The translations under genes and the position numbers were made by a program. Positions 1-11,013 of a stretch of 64,000 bases of DNA are shown piece after piece. Under the pieces are notes generated by a model, which was not told the DNA's origin, did no database searches, and was given only the letters and a program-made list of their open reading frames with translations. The stretch's first letter is position 1. Every line of letters begins with the position of its first letter. This DNA comes from Hydractinia symbiolongicarpus (Eukaryota > Cnidaria > Hydrozoa > Anthoathecata > Hydractiniidae). The stretch covers positions 14,588,001-14,652,000 of the forward strand of contig NC_079880.1 of the NCBI RefSeq assembly GCF_029227915.1, written 5' to 3'.

Positions 1-182
1 ATGTACTCTTCTAGGATCTTCATAGCTGTTTTTTCTAGGCATTCTTTATAATGAGGCCCAAGGGTTTGTGTTGCAATATCTTCATATTCTACCTTATTAA
101 TCGCAGCGAGAAGATCAGCTCTGTTGAAGGTTGAATAACCACGAATCCCTAATTCTCTGGCTTCTTTTTTAAGTTCGTTCAT
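1..182 (-). CDS. SAP/Rho-N-like small protein, partial (runs off window)
   Basis: This minus-strand frame starts at the ATG complementary to 180-182 and is still open at the left window edge, so only about 60 residues are visible. The N-terminal stretch 'ARELGIRGYS' followed by 'ADLLAAI' has the helix-turn-helix spacing of SAP or Rho-N-type nucleic-acid-binding motifs, which are common in virus and large DNA-transposon proteins. It lies 7 bases downstream of the next minus-strand ORF, a compactness unlike the intron-rich host genes here. I read it as part of a virus-like or Maverick-like element. The DNA-binding role is inferred from motif shape only. Confidence 0.45.
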   Translation of the reverse strand, partial: MNELKKEARELGIRGYSTFNRADLLAAINKVEYEDIATQTLGPHYKECLEKTAMKILEEY

Positions 183-189
183 TGTTTTA

Positions 190-723
190 TTATACGACAA
201 CGAACGGTTCCTCATCGTTATCTGAATCAATAAGATGTCGTGTCCTTAGGATTACAGGTACCGGTTTGTATTTGCACTCTTCGAGTAGGACCTGCATATA
301 GTGCTTGGAGCTTTGCTTATAAATGCTGGATAGCTTGATGATAGCCGTACATTCACACGGTTGCTTCACTGGTACTATAGCATCATAGAAATCGGTCGTT
401 ACCTCCCCATTCCATTCCTTGACCTTTGTGTTCAGATACCTATCATTCTTTATTGGCGAGGCTGTAAATTCACAACCATATAGTTTCTTTATCCTGGCTA
501 GGATGATCTGATATTTCTCCAACCATTCTGGATGTTGATGTATGTCAAATGACATGGTAAGCGACGAGCCATCAATATAGCGCGAGGCACCATTGCTATA
601 TAAACCCTTTGGTGTTCGAATCAATAACGATGATATCTTACTGTCATTCTTGTAGCCTACTACGAACCGTTCATCCTTACCCTTGTTGGCTTGGATGGGA
701 TCGCTTAGTATAATTTTCTCAAT
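190..723 (-). CDS. Virus-like ORF, possible ssDNA-binding-type protein
   Basis: The open frame runs from the base after a TAA (724-726) to a stop at 190. It has no ATG near its beginning; the first good Met precedes 'SFDIHQHPEW'. The segment 'IRTPKGLYSNGASRY', then a charged middle and an acidic tail ('DSDNDEEP'), recalls a family of small proteins in large DNA viruses and virus-like elements that I associate with single-stranded DNA binding. That family match is from memory and not verified. The ORF upstream (724-906) is in the same frame, separated only by that TAA, so this may be one gene broken by a stop codon. It is intronless and packed tightly with its neighbours. Confidence 0.4.
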   Translation of the reverse strand: MEKIILSDPIQANKGKDERFVVGYKNDSKISSLLIRTPKGLYSNGASRYIDGSSLTMSFDIHQHPEWLEKYQIILARIKKLYGCEFTASPIKNDRYLNTKVKEWNGEVTTDFYDAIVPVKQPCECTAIIKLSSIYKQSSKHYMQVLLEECKYKPVPVILRTRHLIDSDNDEEPFVVV

Positions 724-906
724 TTAAACCTCCTCGATGTTTAGTACTCTTGGTTTACTATAGAAATCCCTGGTTTCAATATTATTTCCATAAAATTTGA
801 ACATCCCTTTATTTATGGAAATTGAACCCCCCAAATAGGAATTTTCACAAGTAAACCACCCACCATTGTATGTCACATACATAATATAGTGTTGCCAACA
901 GAGCAT
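724..906 (-). CDS. Small ORF in virus-like cluster, possibly the 5' part of the next ORF
   Basis: A 60-codon minus-strand ORF with a real ATG and no recognisable domain; it contains aromatic residues and a KFYGNN stretch. Its stop codon (complement of 724-726) is directly followed, in the same frame, by the long open stretch 723-190. Either this is a separate small gene of a compact cluster, or the pair is one gene interrupted by a nonsense mutation. I cannot decide from the sequence alone. Confidence 0.3.
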   Translation of the reverse strand: MLCWQHYIMYVTYNGGWFTCENSYLGGSISINKGMFKFYGNNIETRDFYSKPRVLNIEEV

Positions 907-961
907 CCTTCCTTTTATTATTAGCCTCCGTCCACATTTGCATCTATCGTATTTATCGAGA

Positions 962-1210
962 TCAATTCATAACCATGGCTCCGAAACGATCTGGAACATA
1001 TTCGATGATCTTAGGATATTCGCGAACTACTCGGTCACACATTTCCTGTGTTTTGAAATGATCGGGTACTAACATTAGTGACCAGGGATGTTCACGAACT
1101 ACGGCAGTACACATTTCCTGTGTCTTTAAATGATCGGTTACAAACATTAGTGTCCATGAATCGGCACAGACTATTCGATCAGGCATTATGAGATGATCGT
1201 TAATGGACAT
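962..1210 (-). CDS. Short protein of VPDHxKTQEMC-type repeats
   Basis: This 82-residue ORF starts at an ATG and contains two clear about 24-residue repeats, each with a core like 'DHLKTQEMCTAVVRE' and 'DHFKTQEMCDRVVRE', followed by a partial third unit beginning 'VPDRFG'. Such units resemble the DUF4116-like leucine/valine-rich repeats seen in proteins of large DNA viruses, intracellular symbionts and virus-like elements of invertebrates. The function is unknown; repeats of this kind are usually guessed to mediate protein contacts. It is the most upstream member of the minus-strand cluster and lies next to the repeat block at 1318-1461, which could be its promoter. Confidence 0.45.
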   Translation of the reverse strand: MSINDHLIMPDRIVCADSWTLMFVTDHLKTQEMCTAVVREHPWSLMLVPDHFKTQEMCDRVVREYPKIIEYVPDRFGAMVMN

Positions 1211-1317
1211 CTTATATATATTTTAATTCCAATCAACAAATTTTTCTGGCGCATGGTCATGACAATTTTTACTCATATTCTATATAATAGCATATATACT
1301 ATATATGTTACTGCGCA

Positions 1318-1461
1318 TGACGTCATATATATTATTATGTGTTGGTTATTGGTACATATTATTTTGTGTTGGTTATTGGCAGATGACGTCATGTATTTCT
1401 GGTATCTATTATTATGTGTTGGTTATTGGCATAGGAATATGATTATGTGTTGATGACGTCA
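1318..1461. promoter_or_regulatory. Block with three TGACGTCA palindromes and repeated GTGTTGGTTATTGG
   Basis: Perfect TGACGTCA palindromes (the CREB/ATF site in animals) occur at 1318-1325, 1384-1391 and 1454-1461. Between them the 14-base word GTGTTGGTTATTGG occurs three times (about 1339, 1366 and 1417), each with a TATTATTtTGT-like lead. The block lies immediately upstream of the minus-strand virus-like ORFs. A promoter or terminal-repeat role is inferred. Confidence 0.45.
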
Positions 1462-1469
1462 TATGATTT

Positions 1470-2280
1470 TTCTATTTTGGGTGGAGGTGGTGGTGGAAAT
1501 GGTGAAAGCGGGGTTTTTGGGGGTAAAGGTGTGGAAGGAGCGAAAACCTGATTATAATCACTCCCTATTACTAGCGTTCAAAGAGTCTACGCTTTGGCCT
1601 ACCGAAGTCGTCGATTGACTTTACGTAAGAAGACGAGCTAGGAAAGCTAAGAGGAGTATCACCTCTCCTATATCAATATTCAGAAATAAGACCTTGCTAC
1701 GACATCTCTTGATACGTAACGTTTCACCAGAGTGTACCCTTTCGTAGTTTCACCATTATTAAAATCTGTCATTATTAATCACAACTCGGTAAAGGAGAGC
1801 AAAATTACAAAATATTGACAAAACTTGGCCTAGCAGTGTTTAGAAACTAATAAATATGTTTTCCTACAAAACATTCTATCCCTGGAACTCTTTGACATAC
1901 AGGTCGTAAATGCTTTTAGTCTCTGAAGAGGAACGGGGGTCGAGGTCCAGACTTCGTCAATTTGACAAGCAGGGCACTCAACGAGGTCTGTGTTGCTTAC
2001 TTTTTGTCGGTCGCCGTAAGTTGTTGGTAGTCTTTTGCTACGTGTTGCTGTGATTTCAACCTATCGATAAATAGATAATAGCTTATCGGTAACAAACAAG
2101 CTAAAGTCGTAAATTTATTACTACCCAAATGCGGACTTTGCTACTTCAAGGCGTTATAGTTCAAGGAATCGATTTTGTTCGGGTTTAAACGGCAACCATT
2201 TTTCTTTTGTGTAAATAATTTGTTCCGCCGCTCGCAGTACCAGGAATCGGCTTGAAGATACCCAAGAAAACGGACTCAAT
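1470..2280. other. Upstream region of TRAM gene
   Basis: No convincing coding sequence. The stretch includes a purine-rich run (about 1482-1545) and probably the promoter and 5' UTR of the TRAM gene that starts at 2281. No TATA box stands out. Confidence 0.3.
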
Positions 2281-5200
2281 ATGCGAGGAAAGAAGGGAAA
2301 AACACCTCCCTTTTTGAGCCAAGAATTTATTATCCAGAATCATGGAGATATCGTATCTTGCGTTTGTATGGTCGTAATGGTGGGATTAATGTTTCAGGTC
2401 AGTTATGAACACGTGTGCTTATAGTATTCTACAATCTAAGTTTACTACCTTTTTTAAAGATGAATCAAGAAAAGTTTGAACATTATTTTCGTTAAGTTAT
2501 ATAAAATAGGAAGATAAGAAGTCCTTTTGATTATCAGAACAGGATTGTTATAACTGCAAGACTTTGTCTCTGTGGCCAGTTAGGCTCAACCTACGAACCA
2601 GGGATCATGTGTTCCTTTTCTGCCCGGATTACGAACACGGCCTGGATTATGTACGACAGCTTGCCCCGTTTGTAAACAGGGCAGAAAATACATAATCGGG
2701 GCAACCTAATGAGGAATGGTTGGCTATATAGTACGACAGTTAAAAATATTATTTGGCACTTAGCTATAGAACGAACATAAGGCCACCGTCGAAAATATGT
2801 TTGGTTAGCGTCATTTCTAATTACAAAAGTGAATTGGTCGGTCGGTCGGATAAAAATTTTTCCTTAAAAATTACGAAAATACTATATTTTGCAGCCATAT
2901 TTTGTTATTCGTTTTAATTGTACGCCAGCTGTATTTTTAGCCTCCAAGTTCGATTTTTGTCAGTCAACGTCGTTCCCATGGTTTTCGCTTGCATTGCCAT
3001 ATACTAAATTTGGGATTCAGACTTTTTTTTGCTATACTACGTTTTCAAAGGTGTTTTATTCTGCAGAGAAAAAATTACGTCAAGACGTAATTTTCTTTTT
3101 TCGCTATGCCTAGTTTCCATCATTCTGTGACAATAATTAGTCAATGTTTCATTCATAAAAGTTCAAAGGAAAAGCCAATTACAGCCTCAGTCATTAAATC
3201 CAGCGTTAATAATTCGGTCCCCAAGACATAATCAGGGCAAAAAAACATAATCAGACCATGCATACATAATCCGGCGTCCTGTTTATAAACAGGCTGTTTT
3301 TGCAATCTGGGTAGAACATTCCCAGGAAAGGAACTTTTTTAGATCTGCCATATTTGTTTACTGCAATCGAGTGATACTCCTGCTATAATATACCAGTTTA
3401 AACTAACCTCGGCTGTCACAAATTTGTTCTAGTTTTCGTATTCTGAATGCACACCCAGTATTTGTTACAATAAATAATTGGTGTATAACTTGCAAAACAA
3501 CAAATAATCTTTGTCAAGCTTAATGTTTTTGTTGATTACTTAAAATTTATGTCAACCGAAGTGGATGTCAGTTTCAGCAAATCTGACCATAAACCTTCTG
3601 ATTTGGTATATACAGTTAAATCTATGAAGATGCTTTAGCTGATCTGAACTATACAGCAAACTACCTTTGATTATAAAATGCATATGCTGACCAGAGCGAA
3701 AACGGCAATATCCCTTGTTCATTGGATGTAATGCCTGGATCGAGGGATGTGATCCCTGGTTTGTAGGTTGAGCATAACTAGTGGCCGCACTCTCACTAAG
3801 ACATTTTTACTGTGGTAGCAATTTAGCCACCATTAACATATGCTATGAAAAACATATGCCAGAATATGCTATGAAAAACATATGCCAGAAAAAAACAGAA
3901 AAAATAAAAAATTTTTGAAGACGACGTACTGATTGCCCGCCATTAAAAAGATAAGCTATAGCTATATAATTCAGATAAAAATACAATGTGGCATTCAGTT
4001 AAAGGCATTTCTTTATTTTTTTTAATATGCTCTTTTTTTATCAAAATTCTAACCAGTCTGGCCATATTCTTATTTTTCCATTGTTCTAAACAAAACACCT
4101 ATTACTTAAACCTGGTGATGCTTGGTAAGCACCACCATGATTTTGAAGACCTCTTGGCAGCTGTTTTGCCTATTATGGTATCTATTGAAAAATTACAGAC
4201 CAGATTTTTAAATTTTATTGTGAGAAGAATGTTTTGGACCCATGCAGAGAAGTTATTAAGTGCAGAATAGAAGTGTTAAAATGCAAAAGGGAAGTGTGAG
4301 AATACGCAAGAGAACTGTTTGAATCATAAAAGAGAAGTGTTTTTTAATTGAAAGAGAAGTGGGCCATAGGGACAACTAAACTCCAACTAAAAAAATGAAA
4401 ATAAAAAAATTCGGCTGGACTCAGTTTTTATAAAAATGTTTCTTTTCCTTACTTTCGTTCTTTTACAATTCATTTTGACTGAAAATTGAAAAAAAGGGGA
4501 ACCTTTTTTATGCAAAACTTTTTAGATTGCTAATTTGCAAAAGTAATTAAAACATGCCTTAATGTTCAATTTTTTGGCATTGTCTTTAAATCAATCAATT
4601 ATATTTTGTAAAATGTTTAGTAAGTACAGTAAAATAATTAATATATATATATACAAAATATAATGAACCAAAAGAAATTATGAATGATTCAGCTTCAAAC
4701 TATTGATATTTTGCTTTGCAGAACGCTTATTTGTATATTGTATAAAGTATATTATCAGGATGTTTAAGAGGGCTATAAACTGGCTGTACGATTGCTTGGA
4801 AGAGGTTCCACTTAGTAGTAAACTATTAAAATGTATATTTAAATATGGTATACATATGTACAGTCCTTTTCAGCAGAGGCGTGCGATCGCACGCCCTTGG
4901 CTCACGCCTAAATCGTTTCAGGCGTGTGATTAATCGCACTTCTGAAAAATAAATATTGAGTTTGCAAAATCAACATATAAAATCCATTTTGTAGCATGCG
5001 GTGGCAGCCCTCGAAATAATTTTTTGGAGACTCGTCAGACAAAACGTCCGATAGATTTCCGTCTTGGTCGAACACTTTTAGATCTCAGAAATTATTGAAT
5101 AGTCCTTGTCCTTTTAATCCACGAGCAAGCCTATTCATAGCCAACCTGACCATCCTAGCTAATTCACCGACTTCTGACTTAGTTAAAAGAACTACATAGA

Positions 5201-8200
5201 CATAAATCTCTTTTGCCTGGCCCCTTCGTCGTTGGTAACCAGGTCTTACACAAGAAATCCAGCCATGCGGTTCTTAACTAATGCAGAGGTAAACGCTAAC
5301 GGAGCACGGATGAAGCAAGTCTGCAAAACTGCACCTACAGGCGGAATAGACATTTTAACATGGACTTAATTGTAGATGATTTCTTCATTTGACAAAGTAA
5401 TTGGAAACCATAACAGGTCCGAATTTAATGGGTTTTTTCTTTATGCCTGTAAAAACGAAACCCACGGGCGGTATAAATTTTTTTCTGTAAAAATTTTCGG
5501 ACATGTAGTTAAGCATGAAGTTAAGATTGAGAGAGTCGCTATACCAGGAGACGCTCGATCATAGGGTTTGGGGTTCACGATTTAAAACGTCCCCCACTTT
5601 TCTACCGCAAAATGAATGCGCAACAAAAATAATCCTTGGAGCCCGTATCGCAGGAGTAACATTCTTTGCACGTGTGTTTTACATCGCACGCGTTACTTGA
5701 TTTATACATGCGAATCATTGCACCCCTACTCAAATATTCCTGAAAAAGACTGTATGTAAAAAAAAAGATGTGCGTAGGGAATAATTTTAATCCATTTTTG
5801 TATGTAAAGTGGATTTTCAACCCCTTTTAATATTGTGATACTATATTATATACTATGAGACTTGCACAAGTCTGTAACCTAAGTTAATGGATTCTTTTCA
5901 GCTTGTGTTGGACCTTTTCAACTTTATATGTCAGCTGATGAGTTGATGCAATTTCAGCAAAACAATTTTTTGTTTTAATTTTTTAGGCAACACAGCCACT
6001 CTCACAAATATTTATTGCTGCTCAACATAACATTACAAAGGAGGTTGAAGGTAGGTGGTTTTGTTCTTACAGGCCTACTTTTTTATTACTTTTTTACCAC
6101 TCAGTACCTTCCTGTAAATTATTTTATAAACTGAAATGTCCGTGTTTCTGTGAGGACCAAAGAATTATCTTCATTTTTTTTTGTTGTATATAGCTGATAA
6201 AGTTACGTCTTTCTTGTTAACTTTTCTGACATTATGGCATGACATTAATGTGCTAGGTTGACTTAAATTTAATGAGGTATCGTCTCCCCAATCATTTTAA
6301 TAATTGTTTCAATGCATATAATATTAATTTGAAATGGTATCTATCTGCATTCTTTATCACAAAACTAACAAAACAGGATTATAGTAAGCGAGAACATCAC
6401 CATAGATCGCCTTAAAATCATAAAAACGAGATTGTAGAAATTTACAATATAGCGTATATTGTGTATTAAGTCAGGGTCGTAAATAAGCTAAACAGTGCCA
6501 TGATTTGTTTCAAACCATTATGACAAATGAATATAATTTTTTTTATATGGACAATTCATTGCATCAAACCTTAGTATCTTCTGAACGGCTTATCAAATTC
6601 ACATGACTATATATTATCTTGGAAATCATTTTAAGCTGTACCGAATAAGGCTACCACACCTTTTAACAATTTGAAATAAATTACTTTGCATGAGGACAGT
6701 TTATGTAACCATTATTCTTTTTAATTTAAATTTTTCCACCGGCCAATCTAAAATCTAAAAAAAAAAAGCTGAATTTTTTTAAGATTATTTTTGTTTTTAC
6801 TGTACTTGCTATTCTTAATCCAAATGATTAAAGTTTTTCAATAATTTTATCACAAAATTACTTTAAAGTTTTCATTTGTCATCATCATCAGTCCTCTTTT
6901 TCATTTTCTTTTGTTGCATTTTCAAATTTATCACATAAATGCCATTGTCAAATGTCCTGAAATTAGGTAATCAGCCAATTCAATTTTTTTTCTCACAAGC
7001 AGAAAATTTTCAAATGTCAATCACCAGATTACGTCAGGAAACTTAAAACTTTGTTTGTGAGGACATGCTCTTTACAAAGATAACAGTCAAATAAAGAGAG
7101 GAAACTTGTAATTTTCCTCATTAAAACAGAACAGTTGACTGGTGTTAAGAAAGGTTTTTATAATAAGATCAATATGAAAACTATTTTCATCTGAACATTA
7201 TTTTGGCTATCCGAGACAAAGAAGTTCAGAGTCGCTAGCTCAGACGCTCGATTATTGTGTTTAGGGTCCTTAGGTCCCCCACTTGTTTCCAGCTTTAAAA
7301 AATGCAACCAACAAGTGATCAAATATTCTGAACTTAGTTGAGGTGTGCGAACTCGAGAATAAATGGTAAAATTGAAAAGTAGACTATGTGAGCATTGTTG
7401 TGCATGTGTGATCGCATGCGAGTATGGTTGCATAAATGTGATATATATTTATACAATTAAGAATTAAGCAATTCCAAAAAGCTTTTCTCTGTTGTAGCAC
7501 AACTATTAGATTGAAGTAATCCTTATAAAGTTTGCAAACATGTAATGTTTTTCGGAATTTTGATCTTTAAATCATTATTTTATAGATCAAAAAATTATCA
7601 ATTATACATATGGTTGGAAAGATTTGTGCACAATATTTTTTTATTCACTCTGCTGGATTGTTATGCATGCAATTATTCAAGAATATATATTAGATGTGAG
7701 TAGTTGTCTTCTTTTACATTTAATCCTTTTAAATTCCTTGTAATCGGTTGGGACCAATTTCTATAAAAAAATAGAGGTCATAATCTTAATAAATTTTTAT
7801 AAAAATTTGAAAAAATTAAATAAGTCTTGTCATAATAATTATAAACCCCTCTTTTGAATAAGCCCAAAGATAAATTTTTGTAATTTTGAAATTAACACCC
7901 GAAATGCATTGATAAAAAATTGTTTTTACTGTAGCAGTTTAATTATTGTATAAAAATGATTTCTTCATATCTAGAAATTTAACAAAAGGCTTCATTTGTC
8001 AAAGACAAAACTTAGTAAATTCAATGATTCTGGTAACATGCTTCCATTTTATCTTGCTTCAATTGGGTTTGCTGTTGATCAAATTACCAAGGTAAGACAA
8101 TTATATAAGGCTTAGATAAGATCAATTTTGTGCCTTAATAAATAAACTTTTTAATTAATATAGGGTCTATGCTTTATCAATCAAATCTTTTGAAATGACT

Positions 8201-11013
8201 AATATAAGTACATAATTTGATCTATATTTTTCTTATTTTTTCTATTTAGCTTCAAATATTGCAAAATTTTTCTGGTTTATGGGAAAAATATCCACAAACG
8301 GAAATGAGGTAAGCGTGTTGTGTATTTTATCGAAATTGCATAGGAACCCTCTGTTTACATCACCTTAAACTTTATATATTAATTGTTCCCTTTTCCACAC
8401 ACAAAGAAATAAAAATCTGATGAATTAGTAAACAATGATTGAAAATTATTAGATTTTAATTTCTGTTAGTAACCAACCCAGAAGCAATTGTACTGTGTGG
8501 CTTTAAAAACTTTATATTTCCTTTTTAGCTTTATGGTCAAGTTTTATTTTATTTTGCAAATTGCATACTGGATTCACTGTTACCCTGAGCTGTTTTTTAT
8601 GAAAGTCCGAAGCGAGGACATATCAAGCAAAGTGACAATCTACACTTTGTACCTTGCTTTCATTTCTGCTGCCTATGTGTCCAGGTAGCTCTTCAAATTA
8701 ATTTTTATGTTTTCTTATTTATTTTATCCCATGTCGGTCTGTGTGAATGCAGAAATGGTATTCTTGGAAAATGCCACTGTATTTAAGTTCTTGTGATGTT
8801 AGATGCTGTTTTACATCAGACGACCTAAAATTAACTAAACCTTGTTTAAGTCACATCAATCCTAACCATGTGTGTGTGGTACTTAGAACCGTTTGCGTGA
8901 GTACTTGAAAATTACTTTGGTCGAAATTAAACTCGCTTAGAGTGCTGTTACACTAAGGTCATAATTTCTAAGTTAGCCAAAATTTCCATCGAAACAATTC
9001 ACCCTGGAGTGAAATGCGTTCCTCAATCAGTGTGCCTAAAAGTCACAAATACTAAAGATGAAGTTTCACTTGAGTCTTAAACAATACAAACAATACTTCT
9101 TACAATAGATTTTCTGTTTTACTAAGTTTCAACACGTGTCAGCTTTTCCTTTTTCGAGTTTACAATTGTATAACTTGTTTTTAAAATACTCCTTTTCTTT
9201 ACAGTGGAACACACATTGCACTAATTTTGTTGGCTATCCACTATGTGCCAGAAGCTTTATTCGCACTGACGAGAATTATTCATTGCACAGGGAAAACGGA
9301 AATTTCTCAACATGGGTATGTATAACCTTGGAATTCTTTTCGTTAGACGCTTCTATTGTTGCAAGAGCAAAACGAAAGCATTACAGCAACAAACATGTAA
9401 ATTTTTTTTTGATTATCAAAAATATGAATGACTAGTCTGTTTTGTAAATGAGTGGTTTTATTGCTTGTTTATGTTGCTCAAATAAAGTGAAGTTCCTTAC
9501 CTTCTTGTTATATAAAAACCCTATACTCAAAATGATTTTAGGGTTTGTAACAATTGAAACTCCTTGAAAATAAAGTATACTACTAGAAAAAAAAGTTCTT
9601 CTCTAAAGCTGGGAGGTGGGAAACTTTTGGGAAAATAATTTTTCGGAATCTTTTTTAAGGAATCTTTGTTTTTTATTTAGGTTATAATATAGGTTGTGTT
9701 TTTTTCTCGTTGAATATTTTTTTTTGTCGTGCAAAATTACTCCTGGAAAAAAATTAAAAAAACTCCTGTAATACTTCTGGAAATACCCTGAAATTCATTT
9801 TTTGAATATGAGTGACCACCCGAGTGTATACAACAAGCATAGCGGTCAAAATAAGTTAAACGAGAGCTCTTTTGATACCAAACACAAATATTATCTCGTA
9901 TTTTTATCATTTAGATTTTTGGTGTGGGCTGTCACTTTTGTTTTGGCCAGACTTGCTACTATTAGCATCGCGATTTTAATTGTTTGGTAAGTGTTCCCTT
10001 CTTTGGTATTGATTTTCGCGGGTGTTAATTTGAGCGCTTTCCACGGATTTTGGTCGAATCCACAAAGTTAGTACGCAAGAACTATTCTTCAACATACCAA
10101 TTAATGCCCGCACTTTATACCCGCAATTAATACCCGCACAAAAATCTTCAAACGCAATAACTAAGGCCTTACAAAATAAGAAAAAAATCACAAATTGTGT
10201 AAGCCATATCGATTTTCCACAGATCATTTAACTAAAATGCTATACACATACCAAATTGTTTTCTTAATTTGTTTTTCACTAAACTATATTAAAATCTCGA
10301 AAATAAATTTTTGTTTAGGTTTGGTCTTGGTAAACATGACATTGGTAAAATTGACATCACTAGTGGAAATATTAACACTCAAACTGTGAGGTGAGAAAGG
10401 TTTTCAGTTCTGGAAATTCATTGCCTGTCGTGCTTAATTGTTATGGTCCAGAATTATAAGCTTGTTGTCGTAACCTTTAATGACCGGAAAGATGTCCACT
10501 TTCTTCAGAAATGTATAAAATCTGTGTCATTTGGTTCGAGCATCGTCAAAGTTTGAACAGTAACATGAAAAAGTCAAAATTTCACAGGGTTATCAAAAGT
10601 TGTGTTACTATCAAATTATGTTTTAAATAAAAATGTTAGTATAAGACTTGTCTACTGGTATTATTCAGGAAAGTTTGTCAGAAAAATTCTGGAACGACGA
10701 ATTTCGGGTCGGGTTCCATTTTCTTACTTGTGCTGTTACTGCAGGTTCATATTGTTTACTAAATTTCGATTTTGTATGTGAAGTTTATTCTGTTTGATTG
10801 TATAGAATTGCGTGGCTGTCAGCCATTGTGTTGGTCCAAGCTTGGATGGCGTGGAACTTTATCATGTCGCAAGTTCAACGATACCGGGAGTCAATGCCGG
10901 TAAAGTCAAAAGCAGACAAGCATGATCGCAAGAAAAAGGATAAATTGGCTGAGAATCAAAATGGCGGCTCCCCACGTAACAGGACATCGCCAAGATCGAA
11001 GAAAAAAGATTAG
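2281..11013 (+). CDS. TRAM1: TRAM1/TRAM2-like translocating chain-associated membrane protein
   Basis: Ten exons join in frame to about 361 residues (human TRAM1 is about 374): 2281-2397, 5987-6050, 7586-7695, 7975-8091, 8250-8308, 8529-8684, 9205-9315, 9915-9986, 10319-10390, 10806-11013. All borders are GT/AG and phases agree. Recognisable TRAM segments in order are '[19 protein letters not shown]' near the N-terminus, '[14 protein letters not shown]' with '[10 protein letters not shown]', '[16 protein letters not shown]', '[14 protein letters not shown]', '[11 protein letters not shown]', '[13 protein letters not shown]' and a Lys-rich cytosolic tail ending SKKKD. TRAM is a multi-spanning ER protein of the TLC (TRAM-LAG1-CLN8) family that sits beside the Sec61 channel and helps signal sequences and membrane segments insert. 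The ATG has A at -3. Introns carry repeats but the coding frame is intact. TRAM1 versus TRAM2 is not resolved. Confidence 0.93.
2571..3788. mobile_element. Non-autonomous inverted-repeat element in TRAM intron 1
   Basis: The left end (2571-2609) carries GGCTCAACCTACGAACCAGG and the right end (3749-3788) its inverse with a few changes, giving imperfect inverted repeats of about 35-40 bp around a 1.2-kb body. The body has no transposase. It contains internal repeats of the type 'cataatcagggc' and short palindromes around 'ttgtaaacaggg'. I could not define a clean target duplication. Superfamily unknown. Confidence 0.5.
4867..4948. repeat. Palindromic block around GGCGTGCGATCGCACGCC
   Basis: A perfect 18-bp palindrome GGCGTGCGATCGCACGCC lies inside a larger imperfect dyad whose arms begin 'ttttcagcagaggcgtg' and end 'cgcacttctgaaaa'. 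It is GC-rich within AT-rich intron DNA, so it is probably a small foldback repeat or MITE remnant rather than part of TRAM. Confidence 0.45.
5540..7440. repeat. Two related copies of a dispersed repeat in TRAM introns
   Basis: The stretch near 5536-5600 ('gagagtcgct...gacgctcgat...gtcccccactt') and that near 7220-7285 ('gagtcgctagctcagacgctcgat...ggtcccccactt') share the same ordered words. They are two diverged copies of one repeat, on either side of the small exon 2 (5987-6050). No coding capacity was recognised. Confidence 0.35.

Noticed and set aside
3986-4270. 94-aa hydrophobic ORF in TRAM intron 1
   Set aside because: No domain, lies in AT-rich intron DNA, and its hydrophobicity follows from T-rich composition.
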